Shown in pieces: positions 53,341 through 62,624 of a stretch of 64,000 bases of DNA. This DNA is from Pelomonas sp. Root1444. GTDB lineage: Bacteria > Pseudomonadota > Gammaproteobacteria > Burkholderiales > Burkholderiaceae_C. Position 1 is the first letter of the stretch; every line of letters starts with the position of its first letter. Both the position numbers and the translations under genes were made by a program. The DNA lies in NCBI RefSeq assembly GCF_001426885.1, contig NZ_LMFP01000028.1, positions 643,811-707,810 of the forward strand, in the 5' to 3' direction. Under the pieces are notes generated by a model, which saw only the letters and a program-made list of their open reading frames with translations, was not told where the DNA came from and ran no database searches.

Positions 53341-55014
53341 ATGCAAGCCCACGCCCTGCCGCCCGACACGCCCTTCGCCTCCGGCTCACCTCGCTTTGCC
53401 GCGCCGGCTGCCGATGCCCTGGCCGCCTGGCAGCAGGCCCATGCCGCGCGCGGTGCGGCGTGCGCGGCCGATGTGGGCGGAGAGTTCGCCGTGGCGCTGG
53501 ACCTGCCTGGCGGCGGCACCTACCTCGCCGTGGACCGCTTCGCCGTGCACAGCCTGTGCTACGCGGTGCGCGACGGCCGGCTGCACTACGCCACGCGCGC
53601 CGACGCGCTGGCCCGCCAGCTCGGCATCCGCGAGCTCGACAACCAGGCCATCTTCGACTACCTCTTCCACCACTGCATCCCGTCGCCGCGCACCATCTAT
53701 GCGGGCATCCACCGCCTGCCGCCGGCGCACTATGCGCTGTTCCAGAACGGCCAGCTGACCGTCGCGCCCTACTGGACCGCGCGCTTCGACGAGCAGCCCG
53801 CCCCCAACTTCGATGCGCTGCGCGACGAGTTCCGCGGCATCCTGCGTGCCGCCGTGAAGGACCGCCTGACGGGCGACGGCAAGACGGCCTGCTTCCTCTC
53901 CGGCGGCACCGACAGCTCCACGGTCGCGGGCCTGCTGCGCGAGGCCACCGGCCAGGCACCGGCGAGCTATTCCATCGGCTTCGAGGCCGAGGGCTATGAC
54001 GAGATGGCCTATGCGCGCATCGCGGCCAAGGCCTTCGGCGCGGACCACCACGAGTACTACGTGACGCCGGCCGACCTGGTCGCGGCCATCCCCGATGTCG
54101 CGGCCCACTACGACCAGCCGTTCGGCAATTCGTCCGCCGTGCCGGCCTTCTACTGCGCACGCAAGGCGCACGACGACGGCTACACGCGCATGCTGGCCGG
54201 CGATGGCGGCGACGAGCTCTTCGGCGGCAACGTGCGCTACGCCAAGGAACGCGTCTTCCACGTCTACAGCCAGATCCCGTCGCCGCTGCGCGCCGGCGTG
54301 CTCAACCCGCTGTTCGTCAACCCGGTCACCGGCAACATCCCGCTGCTGAAGAAGGGCACCAGCTACATCAAGCAGGCCCGCGTGCCCATGCCCGACCGCA
54401 TGCAGAGCTACAACCTGCTGGACCGGCTGGGCATGGCCGAGGTGTTGACGCCGGCCTTCCTGGCCGCCGTGGACACCGGCGCGCCGCGCCAGCACCAGCG
54501 CGCCACCTGGGCGGCCGGCCCGCACGACGCCAGCCTCGTCAACCAGATGCTGGCCTTCGACTGGCGCTACACGCTGGCCGAGAACGACCTGCCCAAGGTC
54601 GTCGGCACGACGGCGCTGGCCGGCGTCGACGTCGGCTTTCCGCTGCTGGACACCCGCCTGCTGGACTTCTCGCTGAAGCTGCCCACCAGCTACAAGCTCA
54701 AGGGCCTGAAGCTGCGCTGGTTCTTCAAGGAGGCGCTGCGCGGCTTCCTGCCCGACGAGATCCTGACGAAGAAGAAGCACGGTTTCGGCCTGCCCTTCGG
54801 CCCCTGGGCCGTCAAGGATGCTGCGTTGAACGCCCTGGCGGCCGAATCACTGCGCGGCGTGGCCGCGCGCGGCATCGTGCGCGCCGAGTTCGTCGACAGC
54901 CTGCTCAATCACCGCCTGAAGGAACACGCCGGCTACTACGGCGAGATGGTGTGGATCCTGATGATGCTGGAGCAGTGGCTGCGCCGGCATGCACCGGACT
55001 ACCGGCTGGGCTGA
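53341..55014 (+). CDS. Asparagine-synthetase-like protein without its glutaminase nucleophile
   Basis: A 557-residue relative of glutamine-dependent asparagine synthetase. The ATP-pyrophosphatase domain is intact (CFLSGGTDSSTVAGLLREA, then MLAGDGGDELFGGN). The N-terminal glutaminase domain is shortened by about 50 residues. There is no Met-Cys start, and the homology begins at GGEFAVALDLPGG. It therefore cannot use glutamine in the normal way, and may use free ammonia or an amine from the acyltransferase pathway. Beta-lactam-synthetase-type relatives also lack this cysteine. In this locus it probably amidates an uronic acid. That is inference. Confidence 0.85.
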   Translation: MQAHALPPDTPFASGSPRFAAPAADALAAWQQAHAARGAACAADVGGEFAVALDLPGGGTYLAVDRFAVHSLCYAVRDGRLHYATRADALARQLGIRELDNQAIFDYLFHHCIPSPRTIYAGIHRLPPAHYALFQNGQLTVAPYWTARFDEQPAPNFDALRDEFRGILRAAVKDRLTGDGKTACFLSGGTDSSTVAGLLREATGQAPASYSIGFEAEGYDEMAYARIAAKAFGADHHEYYVTPADLVAAIPDVAAHYDQPFGNSSAVPAFYCARKAHDDGYTRMLAGDGGDELFGGNVRYAKERVFHVYSQIPSPLRAGVLNPLFVNPVTGNIPLLKKGTSYIKQARVPMPDRMQSYNLLDRLGMAEVLTPAFLAAVDTGAPRQHQRATWAAGPHDASLVNQMLAFDWRYTLAENDLPKVVGTTALAGVDVGFPLLDTRLLDFSLKLPTSYKLKGLKLRWFFKEALRGFLPDEILTKKKHGFGLPFGPWAVKDAALNALAAESLRGVAARGIVRAEFVDSLLNHRLKEHAGYYGEMVWILMMLEQWLRRHAPDYRLG

Positions 55015-55038
55015 AGCGCGCCGGCCGGGCCGCGGGAA

Positions 55039-56136
55039 TCAGCCCAGCGCCTGAGCCAGTGCGCCGACGACCTGGTCCTGCTGCGCGTCCGTGAGGTCGG
55101 CGCTCATCGGCAGGCTCAACACCCGCCGGGCGGTATCGATGCTGTTCGGGCAGTCCTCGGGCCGGCCGTACCTGGCGTAGGCCGGCTGGTGGTGCAAGGG
55201 CCGCGGGTAGTGCACGGCCGTCGGGATGCCGGCCGCCTTGAGCTTGCCCTGCACCGCCTCACGGTCGTCGACGAAGACTGTGTACTGCGCCCAAACGCAA
55301 TCGCGGTCGTCGCGCACGGCGAGCAGTTGCAGGCCGGGGATCGCGGCGTGCAACTTGGCGCGATAGGCCTCGCCCAGCGCCAGCCGGCGGCTCACTTCCC
55401 ATTCGAAGCGGTCGAGCTTGCCCAGCACGACGGCGCATTGCAGCGTGTCCATGCGGCCACCCACGCCGATGCGCGTGTGCAGGTAGCGCTGGCTCTGGCC
55501 GTGGGTGCGGATCTCGCGGCAGGCCTGGGCGAGCTGGTCGTCGTTCGTGAAGATGGCACCGCCGTCGCCGTAGCAGCCCAGCGGCTTGCTCGGGAAGAAG
55601 CTGGTGCAGCCGAAGGTGGAGAGATTGCAGCTCTTCTTGCCCTTGTAGCTGGCACCAAAGCTCTGCGCGGCGTCCTCGATGACGGTCAGGCCGTGCTGGC
55701 CGGCGATGGCGTTGATCGCGTCCATGTCCGCCACCTGCCCGTACAGGCTCACCGGCATGATGGCCTTGGTGCGGGCCGTGATGGCGGCTTCGATCAGCGT
55801 TGCGTCGATGTTGGCCGTGTCGGGCTCGATGTCGACGAAGACAGGCACGCCGCCGGCCAGCACGATCATCTCGGCCGTGGCCGCGAAGGTGAAGGGGCTG
55901 GTGATGACCTCGTCGCCCGGCTGCAGGTCCAGCGCCATCAGGCAGATCAGCAGGGCCTCGGTGCCGCTGGCGACGCTGATGCAGTGCCTGGCACCGGTGT
56001 AGGCGTTGAGCGCGGCCTCCATCTCCTTGACCTCGGGGCCGAGGATGTACTGGCCATGGTCGAGCACCGCCTGGATGCGGGCGTTGATGTTGTCGCGCAG
56101 CGCCGCGTACTGGCTCTTGAGGTCGATGAAGTCCAT
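55039..56136 (-). CDS. wbpE: WbpE-like DegT/DnrJ/EryC1-type PLP aminotransferase
   Basis: A 365-residue sugar aminotransferase. The PLP lysine lies in TSFFPSKPLGCYGDGGAIF. The start [20 protein letters not shown] is the family N-terminus; upstream frame belongs to the wbpD gene. It should convert a 3-keto UDP-N-acetylglucosaminuronic acid to the 3-amino sugar, the WbpE step. It overlaps the wbpD gene by one base, and wbpB follows upstream, so the three form a classic set. Confidence 0.9.
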   Translation of the reverse strand: MDFIDLKSQYAALRDNINARIQAVLDHGQYILGPEVKEMEAALNAYTGARHCISVASGTEALLICLMALDLQPGDEVITSPFTFAATAEMIVLAGGVPVFVDIEPDTANIDATLIEAAITARTKAIMPVSLYGQVADMDAINAIAGQHGLTVIEDAAQSFGASYKGKKSCNLSTFGCTSFFPSKPLGCYGDGGAIFTNDDQLAQACREIRTHGQSQRYLHTRIGVGGRMDTLQCAVVLGKLDRFEWEVSRRLALGEAYRAKLHAAIPGLQLLAVRDDRDCVWAQYTVFVDDREAVQGKLKAAGIPTAVHYPRPLHHQPAYARYGRPEDCPNSIDTARRVLSLPMSADLTDAQQDQVVGALAQALG

Positions 56137-56717
56137 CAGATCAGGCTCAATTGGTCGTCGACGAGGCGGTATCGGTCGCCGGTGTTCGGGCAGGTGATGT
56201 CGATCGGCTGCGGGCTGCTGACGGGCAGCGCCAGCCGCTCGCCGAAGCGGCTCATCCAGCCGATCTGCCGAGCCGGCACGCCCACCATCAACGCGAAGTC
56301 GGGCACGTCGCGGTTGATGACGGCGCCCGCGCCGATGAAGGCGTGGCGGCCGATGGTGGTGCCGCAGACGATGGTCGAGTTGGCGCCCAGCGTGGCGCCC
56401 TGCTTCACGAGCGTGCGGCGGTATTCGTCCTTGCGCGTGACGGCCGAGCGCGGGTTGTAGACGTTGGTGAACACCATGCTCGGGCCGCAGAAGACGTCGT
56501 CCTCCAGCGTCACGGCGTCGTAGACGGAGACGTTGTTCTGGATCTTGACGTTGTCGCCGATGCGCACGTCGTTGCCGACATAGACGTTCTGGCCGAAGGA
56601 GCACCTGGCGCCGATGCGCGCACCGGCGCTGATGTGCACGAAGTGCCAGACGCGGCAGCCATCGCCGAGCTGGGCGCCGTCGTCGACGATGGCCGAGGGA
56701 TGGATGGTGGTGGCCAT
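56136..56717 (-). CDS. wbpD: WbpD-like UDP-amino-sugar N-acetyltransferase
   Basis: A 193-residue left-handed beta-helix protein with hexapeptide repeats ([20 protein letters not shown], then [15 protein letters not shown]). It is expected to acetylate the 3-amino group made by WbpE, giving a di-N-acetylated uronic acid. The C-terminus ([20 protein letters not shown]) is the short tail seen in WbpD. It is separated from wbpB by a repeat rather than a normal spacer. Confidence 0.9.
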   Translation of the reverse strand: MATTIHPSAIVDDGAQLGDGCRVWHFVHISAGARIGARCSFGQNVYVGNDVRIGDNVKIQNNVSVYDAVTLEDDVFCGPSMVFTNVYNPRSAVTRKDEYRRTLVKQGATLGANSTIVCGTTIGRHAFIGAGAVINRDVPDFALMVGVPARQIGWMSRFGERLALPVSSPQPIDITCPNTGDRYRLVDDQLSLI

Positions 56718-56721
56718 CAGT

Positions 56722-56793
56722 CGCGCCCGCCGGGCCGCCCCGAGGGCGCGAGCGCCCCCGCAGGGTGCAATGAACGAAGTGAGCGTGGGGGCA
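56722..56793 (-). repeat. GC-rich dispersed repeat, copy 3
   Basis: It lies in the wbpD-wbpB gap. Read on the minus strand it runs GCACCCTGCGGGGGCGCTCG and on to GGGGCGGCCCGGCGGGCGC, the same order of elements as the two copies at 8.3-8.4 kb on the plus strand. It is a dispersed intergenic palindromic unit, not coding. Confidence 0.65.
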
Positions 56794-56795
56794 TG

Positions 56796-57866
56796 TCAGT
56801 AATTCAGCGGCAGGTTGATGCGCTTGCCATCGCGCGCGCTCATGTACATCGCGATCAGCAGCTCCAGCGACTTCAGGCCCTCGCGGCCGTCGGTCTCCGC
56901 ATGCGATTCACCGCGCAGCGTCCGGATGACGTTGTCGTAGTACAGCGGATGGCCGAAGCCGTAGACCGAAGTGGTCTGGTAGCTGGCGTCCTGAATCAGC
57001 CCATCCATCTCGTGCGGGGCGTCGAACTCCCAATGCTGGATCTCGTTGACCGCCAGGCCGCCGACGCGCACCGAGCCCTTCTCGCCCAGCAGCGTGATGG
57101 AGCCTTCGAGGTTCCTGGGATAGGTCAGCATGCTGACGTTGACGGTGCCCATCGCGCCGTTGCGCCACTTCAGCGCGGCCACGCCGCTGTCCTCCACCTC
57201 GATGTTGCGCGCCAGCGTGCCGGTGTAGGCCATGACGCTCTCGACCGGGCCACAGATCCAGTCGAGCAGGTCGACGTAATGGCTGGCTTGGTTCATGAAG
57301 GCGCCGCCGTCGAACTCCCAGGTGCCGCGCCACTCGGCGCTGTCGTAGTAGGCCTGCGGACGGGTCCAGAAGACGTTGACGGCGACGTTGTACAGGCGGC
57401 CGAAGCGGCCCTCGCTCATCGCGCGCTTGAGCAGCTGCAGCGTCGGGTTGCGACGGTTCTGCTTGACGACGAACAGGCGCACGCCGGCGTCGTCGCAGGC
57501 CTTGACCATGTCGAGACCATCCTGCCAGCGGGTGGCCATGGGCTTCTCGGTCATGACGTCGAGGCCGGCCCGGGCCGTCTCGATGACCTGGCGGGGATGC
57601 AGGCCGCTGGGGGTGGCCAACACGATGCAGTCGACGCCAAGCTCAGCCTTGGCGGCGAGCAGCTCGGTCAGCGAAGCGAAGCCCCGCGCGCCCGTCTTGG
57701 CGACGGCGACTTGCAGCGCCGCGGGGTCGACATCGCACACGGCCACCAGTTCGGCGCGCTCGGCGTGCTTCTTGATCGCCTCCATGTGGTTCTGGGCGAT
57801 GCGGCCACAGCCGATCAGCGCAAAGCGGACCGGGTGGCCGGCGACGGGGGGGCGGGACTGTTGCAT
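56796..57866 (-). CDS. wbpB: WbpB-like Gfo/Idh/MocA-family sugar oxidoreductase
   Basis: A 356-residue NAD-dependent dehydrogenase. The nucleotide motif is RFALIGCGRIAQNHMEAIKK. The catalytic lysine lies in VMTEKPMATRWQD and the C-terminal half has GGAFMNQASHYVDLLDW. It should oxidise carbon 3 of UDP-N-acetylglucosaminuronic acid. The start at 57866 has GGTGA upstream; a start at 57902 adds 12 residues. The WbpA-type 6-dehydrogenase that normally feeds it is not adjacent. Confidence 0.9.
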   Translation of the reverse strand: MQQSRPPVAGHPVRFALIGCGRIAQNHMEAIKKHAERAELVAVCDVDPAALQVAVAKTGARGFASLTELLAAKAELGVDCIVLATPSGLHPRQVIETARAGLDVMTEKPMATRWQDGLDMVKACDDAGVRLFVVKQNRRNPTLQLLKRAMSEGRFGRLYNVAVNVFWTRPQAYYDSAEWRGTWEFDGGAFMNQASHYVDLLDWICGPVESVMAYTGTLARNIEVEDSGVAALKWRNGAMGTVNVSMLTYPRNLEGSITLLGEKGSVRVGGLAVNEIQHWEFDAPHEMDGLIQDASYQTTSVYGFGHPLYYDNVIRTLRGESHAETDGREGLKSLELLIAMYMSARDGKRINLPLNY

Positions 57867-57939
57867 GCGGTTCACCAGTGAGCTGTCGATTCTGGGCGGC
57901 ATTGTCGGCAGTTCGCCGCCCGAGCCGCACCAAACGGCA

Positions 57940-58899
57940 TCAGCCCATCAGGTTGCGCGCCAGCCTCATGCCGAACTTCAGGCGGCTGCGGTCCCAGGGC
58001 GTGAAGCGCGGGATCTGGAAAACGTCGTCCGTGCGCCGCGCGGCGGCCCAGCGCGTCGACACCGCAGCATCGAAGCCCAGCTCGCGCACGATGGCCGGGT
58101 GCACGTCCGGCAGGTAGTCGGTGCCGGGCTTGCCGTTCGGGTAGGCGAACAGCCCCACGCGCTCACCCAGCAGCGACTGCAGCACGTCGCGGCTGCGGCC
58201 GATCTCGTCCGCCGCCCGCTGCGCATCGAGCTTGGCCAGGATGGGATGGCTGACGGTGTGGGCGCCGATCTGCATGCCCGCGGCACGCAGCGCGCGCACC
58301 TGGCCGCTGCTCATCATGAGGTCGCCGGGTGGCGTCACCTCGGCGCGTGCGGCAATGGCGTCGACGCAGGCCACACGCGGCTCCGGCGGCAGGTACTTGA
58401 CCCGCTCGATCAAGCGGCCCAGCGCCGCGCGGCGGCCGGTGTCATCCCCAAGCACATGCTGGCCGAGGTCCTCGCCGCGCCCATCGACGAGGCCGCGCAG
58501 GTCCAGCGCCGGCAGTTGGCTCAGCCGCACCGATTCGATCAGCGTGTCGTTCCACATGCGGCCGCCGTCGAGGAAGCCGGTGGCGACGAAGAAGCTGCAC
58601 GGCAGGCCATGCTTTTGCAGCAGCGGCAGCGCCACGTCGTGGTTGTCGGCATAGCCGTCGTCGAAGCTCAGCGCCGCGGCGCGCGCGGGCAGGCTGCCGT
58701 CGTGCAGCTGGCGGATCGCCGTGTCCAGCGGCAGCACGTTGAACCAGGACCTGGCCCAGCCCAGCAGCTCGTCGAAGCGGGCCGCATCGACCTCGTCGGG
58801 AAACAGCGGGTCGGGCTGGCGCAGCACGCGGTGGAAGATCAGCACGGTCAGGCGTGCGCCCGGGCCAGCCGGGGACAGGAGGCTGAAGAGCGGTTTCAT
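57940..58899 (-). CDS. Polysaccharide deacetylase (NodB homology)
   Basis: A 319-residue carbohydrate esterase 4-type protein. Metal-binding motifs are ALSFDDGYADNHDVALPLL and IGAHTVSHPILAKL, with a later FAYPNGKPG. The start at 58899 (MKPLFSLLSPAGPGARL) matches the family; the upstream frame is a shadow of the next gene. It probably removes N-acetyl groups from the exopolysaccharide. Deacetylases of this kind are regular members of exosortase-A loci. It directly follows the ligase-like gene. Confidence 0.9.
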   Translation of the reverse strand: MKPLFSLLSPAGPGARLTVLIFHRVLRQPDPLFPDEVDAARFDELLGWARSWFNVLPLDTAIRQLHDGSLPARAAALSFDDGYADNHDVALPLLQKHGLPCSFFVATGFLDGGRMWNDTLIESVRLSQLPALDLRGLVDGRGEDLGQHVLGDDTGRRAALGRLIERVKYLPPEPRVACVDAIAARAEVTPPGDLMMSSGQVRALRAAGMQIGAHTVSHPILAKLDAQRAADEIGRSRDVLQSLLGERVGLFAYPNGKPGTDYLPDVHPAIVRELGFDAAVSTRWAAARRTDDVFQIPRFTPWDRSRLKFGMRLARNLMG

Positions 58900-60215
58900 C
58901 ACAGGTTGGGCACGCGATTCTTTTTCTCGAAGCGCTTCTTCAGGAACGCCGGCCAGTAGATGACCGGCTCCTCCTTCTCGCGCAGCCAATCCTTGCGGTC
59001 CAGCCAGCGCTTGCCGACGACGGCCAGGATCAGCACGTTGTAGGGCAGGTCCCAGTAGCTGAGGCTCAGGAAGGCGCCGCCCACCGCATAGCCGGCCAGG
59101 CTGACCTGCAGCATGCCGCCGAGGTCGGACAGCCACTGCGTCTGCGGCTGGGCCCGGCCCTTGATGCGCAGCGTGCCGGCCGTGAAGAAGACCATGGTGA
59201 ACAGCGTCAGGTACAGGAACAGGCCGACGAAGCCCTGTTCGCCCAGCACCATGAAGTAGATGCTGTGCGCCGCATGCACGTCGTTGGGGTCGGGGGCATA
59301 GATGGAGAAGATGCTGCCGGTCCAGATGAAGAACCCGCCGCCGAAGAAGTTGGACTTGGCCAGGTTCCAGGCCATCCACCAGGCATTGATCCGGCCCATC
59401 GCCGACTCGTCCTGCTGGTAGGTCTTGATGGTGTTCATGCGATCCCACCACTCCGCCGGCATGACCGACAGCAACGCCGCGGCGACCACCACCATGACGA
59501 GGGCGCCGATCAGCTTGTTCTTGCTGCGCCACCACAGCACCAGCGCCATCGCCGCAATGGCAAGCAACGCGCCGCGCGAGTGGCTGCCCAGCGCCGCCAT
59601 CGCCATCAGCACCATGCAGACGGTCATCGTCGTCTTGGCCCACTTGGCCTGCATCTGCATCTGCAGGAAGCGCATCAACGGAATGACGATGACGACCGCC
59701 AGCGCAATCTCGTTGTTGCCTTCGATGTAAGTGCTCTCCGGCCCCCAGACCTTGTAGCTGCCGCCGGTCAGCAGCGTGAACGCACCGCCCTTGACGCCGA
59801 AGAAGCCGATCGAGAAGACCAGCACCCAGGTCAGCAGCATCATGTGGCGCTTGCTGTGCAGCAGCACGATGGCCACCAGGATCATCAGGTCGATCTTCAT
59901 GACCCGCTTCCAGAGCTCGAAGGCTTCGTCGAAGATCATCGAGAACGGCAGCGTGATGCACATCCACGCCATGAAGATCATCAACGTGATGCTCTCGCGG
60001 CTGAGCGAATAGTCACGCCTGTCCTTGGTGATGAAGAGCCCGATCAGCGTCGCGCCGCCGATGGCAGCTGCGAAAGGCATCGTGCGCAGCGACCAGGTCA
60101 GCTGGTGCGGGTTCATGATGCTGAGCCAGGTCCACCCGAGGATGCCGATCCACGGCCGCTTGAAGGCCTGGACGATGATCCAGACGAGGATGGCGAGCAG
60201 CGCGAGATCACGCAT
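58899..60215 (-). CDS. O-antigen-ligase-like polymerase of the exosortase A system
   Basis: A 438-residue inner-membrane protein with about 11-12 helices. The family start MRDLALLAILVWIIVQAFKR and the region WGPESTYIEGNNEIALAVVI are typical of the O-glycosylation ligase found with exosortase A. The large periplasmic loop has DPNDVHAAHSIYFMVLGEQG. It probably polymerises or attaches the polysaccharide in the periplasm. It overlaps the glycosyltransferase gene before it. Confidence 0.92.
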   Translation of the reverse strand: MRDLALLAILVWIIVQAFKRPWIGILGWTWLSIMNPHQLTWSLRTMPFAAAIGGATLIGLFITKDRRDYSLSRESITLMIFMAWMCITLPFSMIFDEAFELWKRVMKIDLMILVAIVLLHSKRHMMLLTWVLVFSIGFFGVKGGAFTLLTGGSYKVWGPESTYIEGNNEIALAVVIVIPLMRFLQMQMQAKWAKTTMTVCMVLMAMAALGSHSRGALLAIAAMALVLWWRSKNKLIGALVMVVVAAALLSVMPAEWWDRMNTIKTYQQDESAMGRINAWWMAWNLAKSNFFGGGFFIWTGSIFSIYAPDPNDVHAAHSIYFMVLGEQGFVGLFLYLTLFTMVFFTAGTLRIKGRAQPQTQWLSDLGGMLQVSLAGYAVGGAFLSLSYWDLPYNVLILAVVGKRWLDRKDWLREKEEPVIYWPAFLKKRFEKKNRVPNL

Positions 60216-61413
60216 GGGCAGCCTCCCGCCGGATGGCGTGGAACAGGTCCAGCTGCCCCTCCGTCGTCGCCTGCCAGCTGAAGCCTTCGGCGTAGCTGCG
60301 CGTGGCGGCCCGGTCGACGCCCGCGCCCAGCAGGCTCTCGATGCCCAATGCGAAAGCCGCGCCCGTGCGTTCGGCCACCAGCCGCCCCGCCTGCGGCGCG
60401 GCGACGACCTCGGGCGTGCCCCAGATGTCGGTGGCCACGACCGGCGTGCCGCAGGCCATGGACTCGAGCAGCACGTTGGCCCAGCCCTCGCGGCTGGAGC
60501 ACAGCAGCAGCACGTCGGCGGCGCTGTACCACTTCAGCAGCTCGGTGTTGGGCAGCGAGCCGGTCAGCCGTACCCTGTCGGCCACGCCAAGCCGCGCGGC
60601 CAGCGCCGTCAGCGCTGCGCGCTCCTCGCCCTCGCCGATGATGACGAGGCGGGCGCCGGGCCGCTGGCGGGCCAGCGCGGCCAGTGCCTCGATGGCGACA
60701 TGGTGGCCCTTGCGTTCGATCAGATGCCCCACCGACAGCAGCAACGGGTCGCCGCCGATGCCCAGCTCGGCGCGCATCTGGTCCTGAGGCAGCGGCCGGA
60801 AGCGCTCCAGGTCCACGCCGTTGCGCAACGTGTGCAGCCTGGCCGGGTCATGGCCCCAGCCGCGCAGCACGTCCATCAGCGCGGCGCAGACGCCGATGGA
60901 GCCGGCGGCGCGCCGGGCGGCCCACTCGATCATGCGTCTGGGCAGCGGGTATTGCGGGATCAGGTTCAGGTCGGTGCCGCGGGCGGTGATGGTCAGCGGC
61001 TTGTCGAACCACTTGGCCAGCAGCGCGGCGGCGACGCCGTCGGGGTAGTAGTAGTGCGCGTCGATGAGGTCGAAGTCGAAGCCCTCGTCGATCAGCTTTC
61101 GCACCGCCGCCTTCGCGCCTAGGGCCAGCGTCAAAGGCGCCGACGTCATGCCCACCTTCGGAGCCAGCAGGTAGCGCGGATGCAGCACATCGATGCCGTT
61201 GCGCTGCTCGCGCGCCGGGGTGGCGGCGAATTTCGCGTACTCGCCCCAGCGCGGGTTCGTGGAGGGGAACCAGGGCACCGGCGCGACGACGCGCGACTCG
61301 ACGCGGCCGCTCTTCAGCAGTTCGCGCAGCCGCGTCTCGACGAAGATGCCGTGGCTGGGCCGCACGCTGCTGGGGAACAGCGTCGAGAAAGTCAGGACCT
61401 TCAGCACCCTCAC
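60208..61413 (-). CDS. Glycosyltransferase family 4 (XrtA locus)
   Basis: A 401-residue GT-B enzyme. The GTG start at 61413 (VRVLKVLTFSTLFPSSVR) overlaps the stop of the next gene upstream (GTGA). Motifs are IDAHYYYPDGVAAALLA, the acceptor part TARGTDLNLIPQYPLPRR and the donor part LLLCSSREGWANVLLESMAC. This N-terminal FSTLFPSS form is common in exosortase-A loci. The donor sugar is unknown. Confidence 0.9.
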   Translation of the reverse strand: MRVLKVLTFSTLFPSSVRPSHGIFVETRLRELLKSGRVESRVVAPVPWFPSTNPRWGEYAKFAATPAREQRNGIDVLHPRYLLAPKVGMTSAPLTLALGAKAAVRKLIDEGFDFDLIDAHYYYPDGVAAALLAKWFDKPLTITARGTDLNLIPQYPLPRRMIEWAARRAAGSIGVCAALMDVLRGWGHDPARLHTLRNGVDLERFRPLPQDQMRAELGIGGDPLLLSVGHLIERKGHHVAIEALAALARQRPGARLVIIGEGEERAALTALAARLGVADRVRLTGSLPNTELLKWYSAADVLLLCSSREGWANVLLESMACGTPVVATDIWGTPEVVAAPQAGRLVAERTGAAFALGIESLLGAGVDRAATRSYAEGFSWQATTEGQLDLFHAIRREAAHA

Positions 61414-62624
61414 TTCGCAGCCTCGACGGCTTCGATGAGGATGCGGCCGAACACGTCGGCCGCCACGCGGTGGCCGAAGCGGTCTTCCACCAGACCGCGC
61501 GCGGCGCGTGACAGCTTCAGGCGAAGCGCACCGTCGGCGATCAGCTTCAGCGTCGCATCGGCCAGCGACTCGGCGCCATCGGCGCGCAAGAAGTGGGTGC
61601 CATGGTCCACATCCAGGCCCTCGATGCCGATGGTGGTCGACACGACCGGGAGGCCCATGGCCATGGCCTCGAAGGCCTTGATGCGCGTGCCGCCGCCCAC
61701 GCGCAGCGGGATGACGAAGGCCTGCGCGTCGCGCGCATGGTCACGCACGTCGTCGACGAAGCCAGTGAAGCTCACGCCGGGCACGTTGCGCTGCACCAGC
61801 GACTGCGGCGGGTTCTTGCCGACGACGCGCAGTTGCGCGTTCGGCACCTGGGCGCGCACACGCGGCCAGACCTCCTCGATGTAGAAGCGGATGCCGTCGA
61901 CGTTGGCTTCCCAGTCCATCGAGCCGGTGAAGACGACGACCGGCGCGCCATCGGCCGGCGCCTGCCAGGAGAAAAAATCGAGGTCGACGCCCGTCGGTAT
62001 GGCGCGGGCCGTCATCAGGCCCTCGGCGGCGAACTTCTTCGCGTCGCGCTCCGACACGGCAACGACGCGTGTGAAACGCGCCAGCGCCTCGCGCTCGAAG
62101 CGGCGCATCTTGGCGGCCTGCGAGGCCCACAGCCAGCGCAGCGGTGCACTCGCCGCCGTCTTGGCATGGCGCTCGAAGATCTCGGCTTCGACGTTGTGCG
62201 TGAAGCAGACCGTCGCGCCGTTGAGGTTGTCGGGACGCAGCACTGCGGCGTGGACGAAGTCGAAGACGACCACGTCGAAACGCTCGGCCGCCAAGGCCTT
62301 TTCAACGGCGGCGACCGCGGCCGGCGTGCGGTCCGCGACGACATTGATGGGCAGTGACGACAGCAGGTCCGGTGCGCGCTGCCAGCGCGGGCGCGGCGCG
62401 CTCGGTGCCCAGCCGACGAAGCGGTCGCACTGACGGTCCAGTTCACCCTGCCATTCGCGCTGCTGCTCCGGTGTGGCCGGCGACAGCAGCGTGATGTCGA
62501 ACAGCCTGCTTTCCTTGAGCCCGCGCAGGATGTTGCCCGTGCGGATCTTGCCGCCGGCGTCGGCCGGGAACAGGAAGACCGGCGAGATGAACGCGACCTT
62601 CAGGGGGCGCTCGGGTCGGCTCAC
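61410..62624 (-). CDS. Glycosyltransferase of the PEP-CTERM/XrtA system (TIGR03087-like)
   Basis: A 404-residue GT-B enzyme. The GTG start at 62624 (VSRPERPLKVAFISPVFLFP) overlaps the preceding dehydrogenase stop. Motifs include PADAGGKIRTGNILRGL, VCFTHNVEAEIFERHA and the donor region FVIPLRVGGGTRIKAFEAMA. I place it in the XrtA-linked glycosyltransferase group from the N-terminal pattern and the genes beside it. Confidence 0.88.
   Translation of the reverse strand: MSRPERPLKVAFISPVFLFPADAGGKIRTGNILRGLKESRLFDITLLSPATPEQQREWQGELDRQCDRFVGWAPSAPRPRWQRAPDLLSSLPINVVADRTPAAVAAVEKALAAERFDVVVFDFVHAAVLRPDNLNGATVCFTHNVEAEIFERHAKTAASAPLRWLWASQAAKMRRFEREALARFTRVVAVSERDAKKFAAEGLMTARAIPTGVDLDFFSWQAPADGAPVVVFTGSMDWEANVDGIRFYIEEVWPRVRAQVPNAQLRVVGKNPPQSLVQRNVPGVSFTGFVDDVRDHARDAQAFVIPLRVGGGTRIKAFEAMAMGLPVVSTTIGIEGLDVDHGTHFLRADGAESLADATLKLIADGALRLKLSRAARGLVEDRFGHRVAADVFGRILIEAVEAAK

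Noticed and set aside
55039-56604. 521-codon frame extending the aminotransferase upstream
   Set aside because: The extension is a frame-shifted shadow of wbpD. The family start [10 protein letters not shown] is at 56136.
57940-59967. 675-codon frame extending the deacetylase upstream
   Set aside because: The upstream part is a shadow of the ligase-like gene. The deacetylase family start is at 58899.
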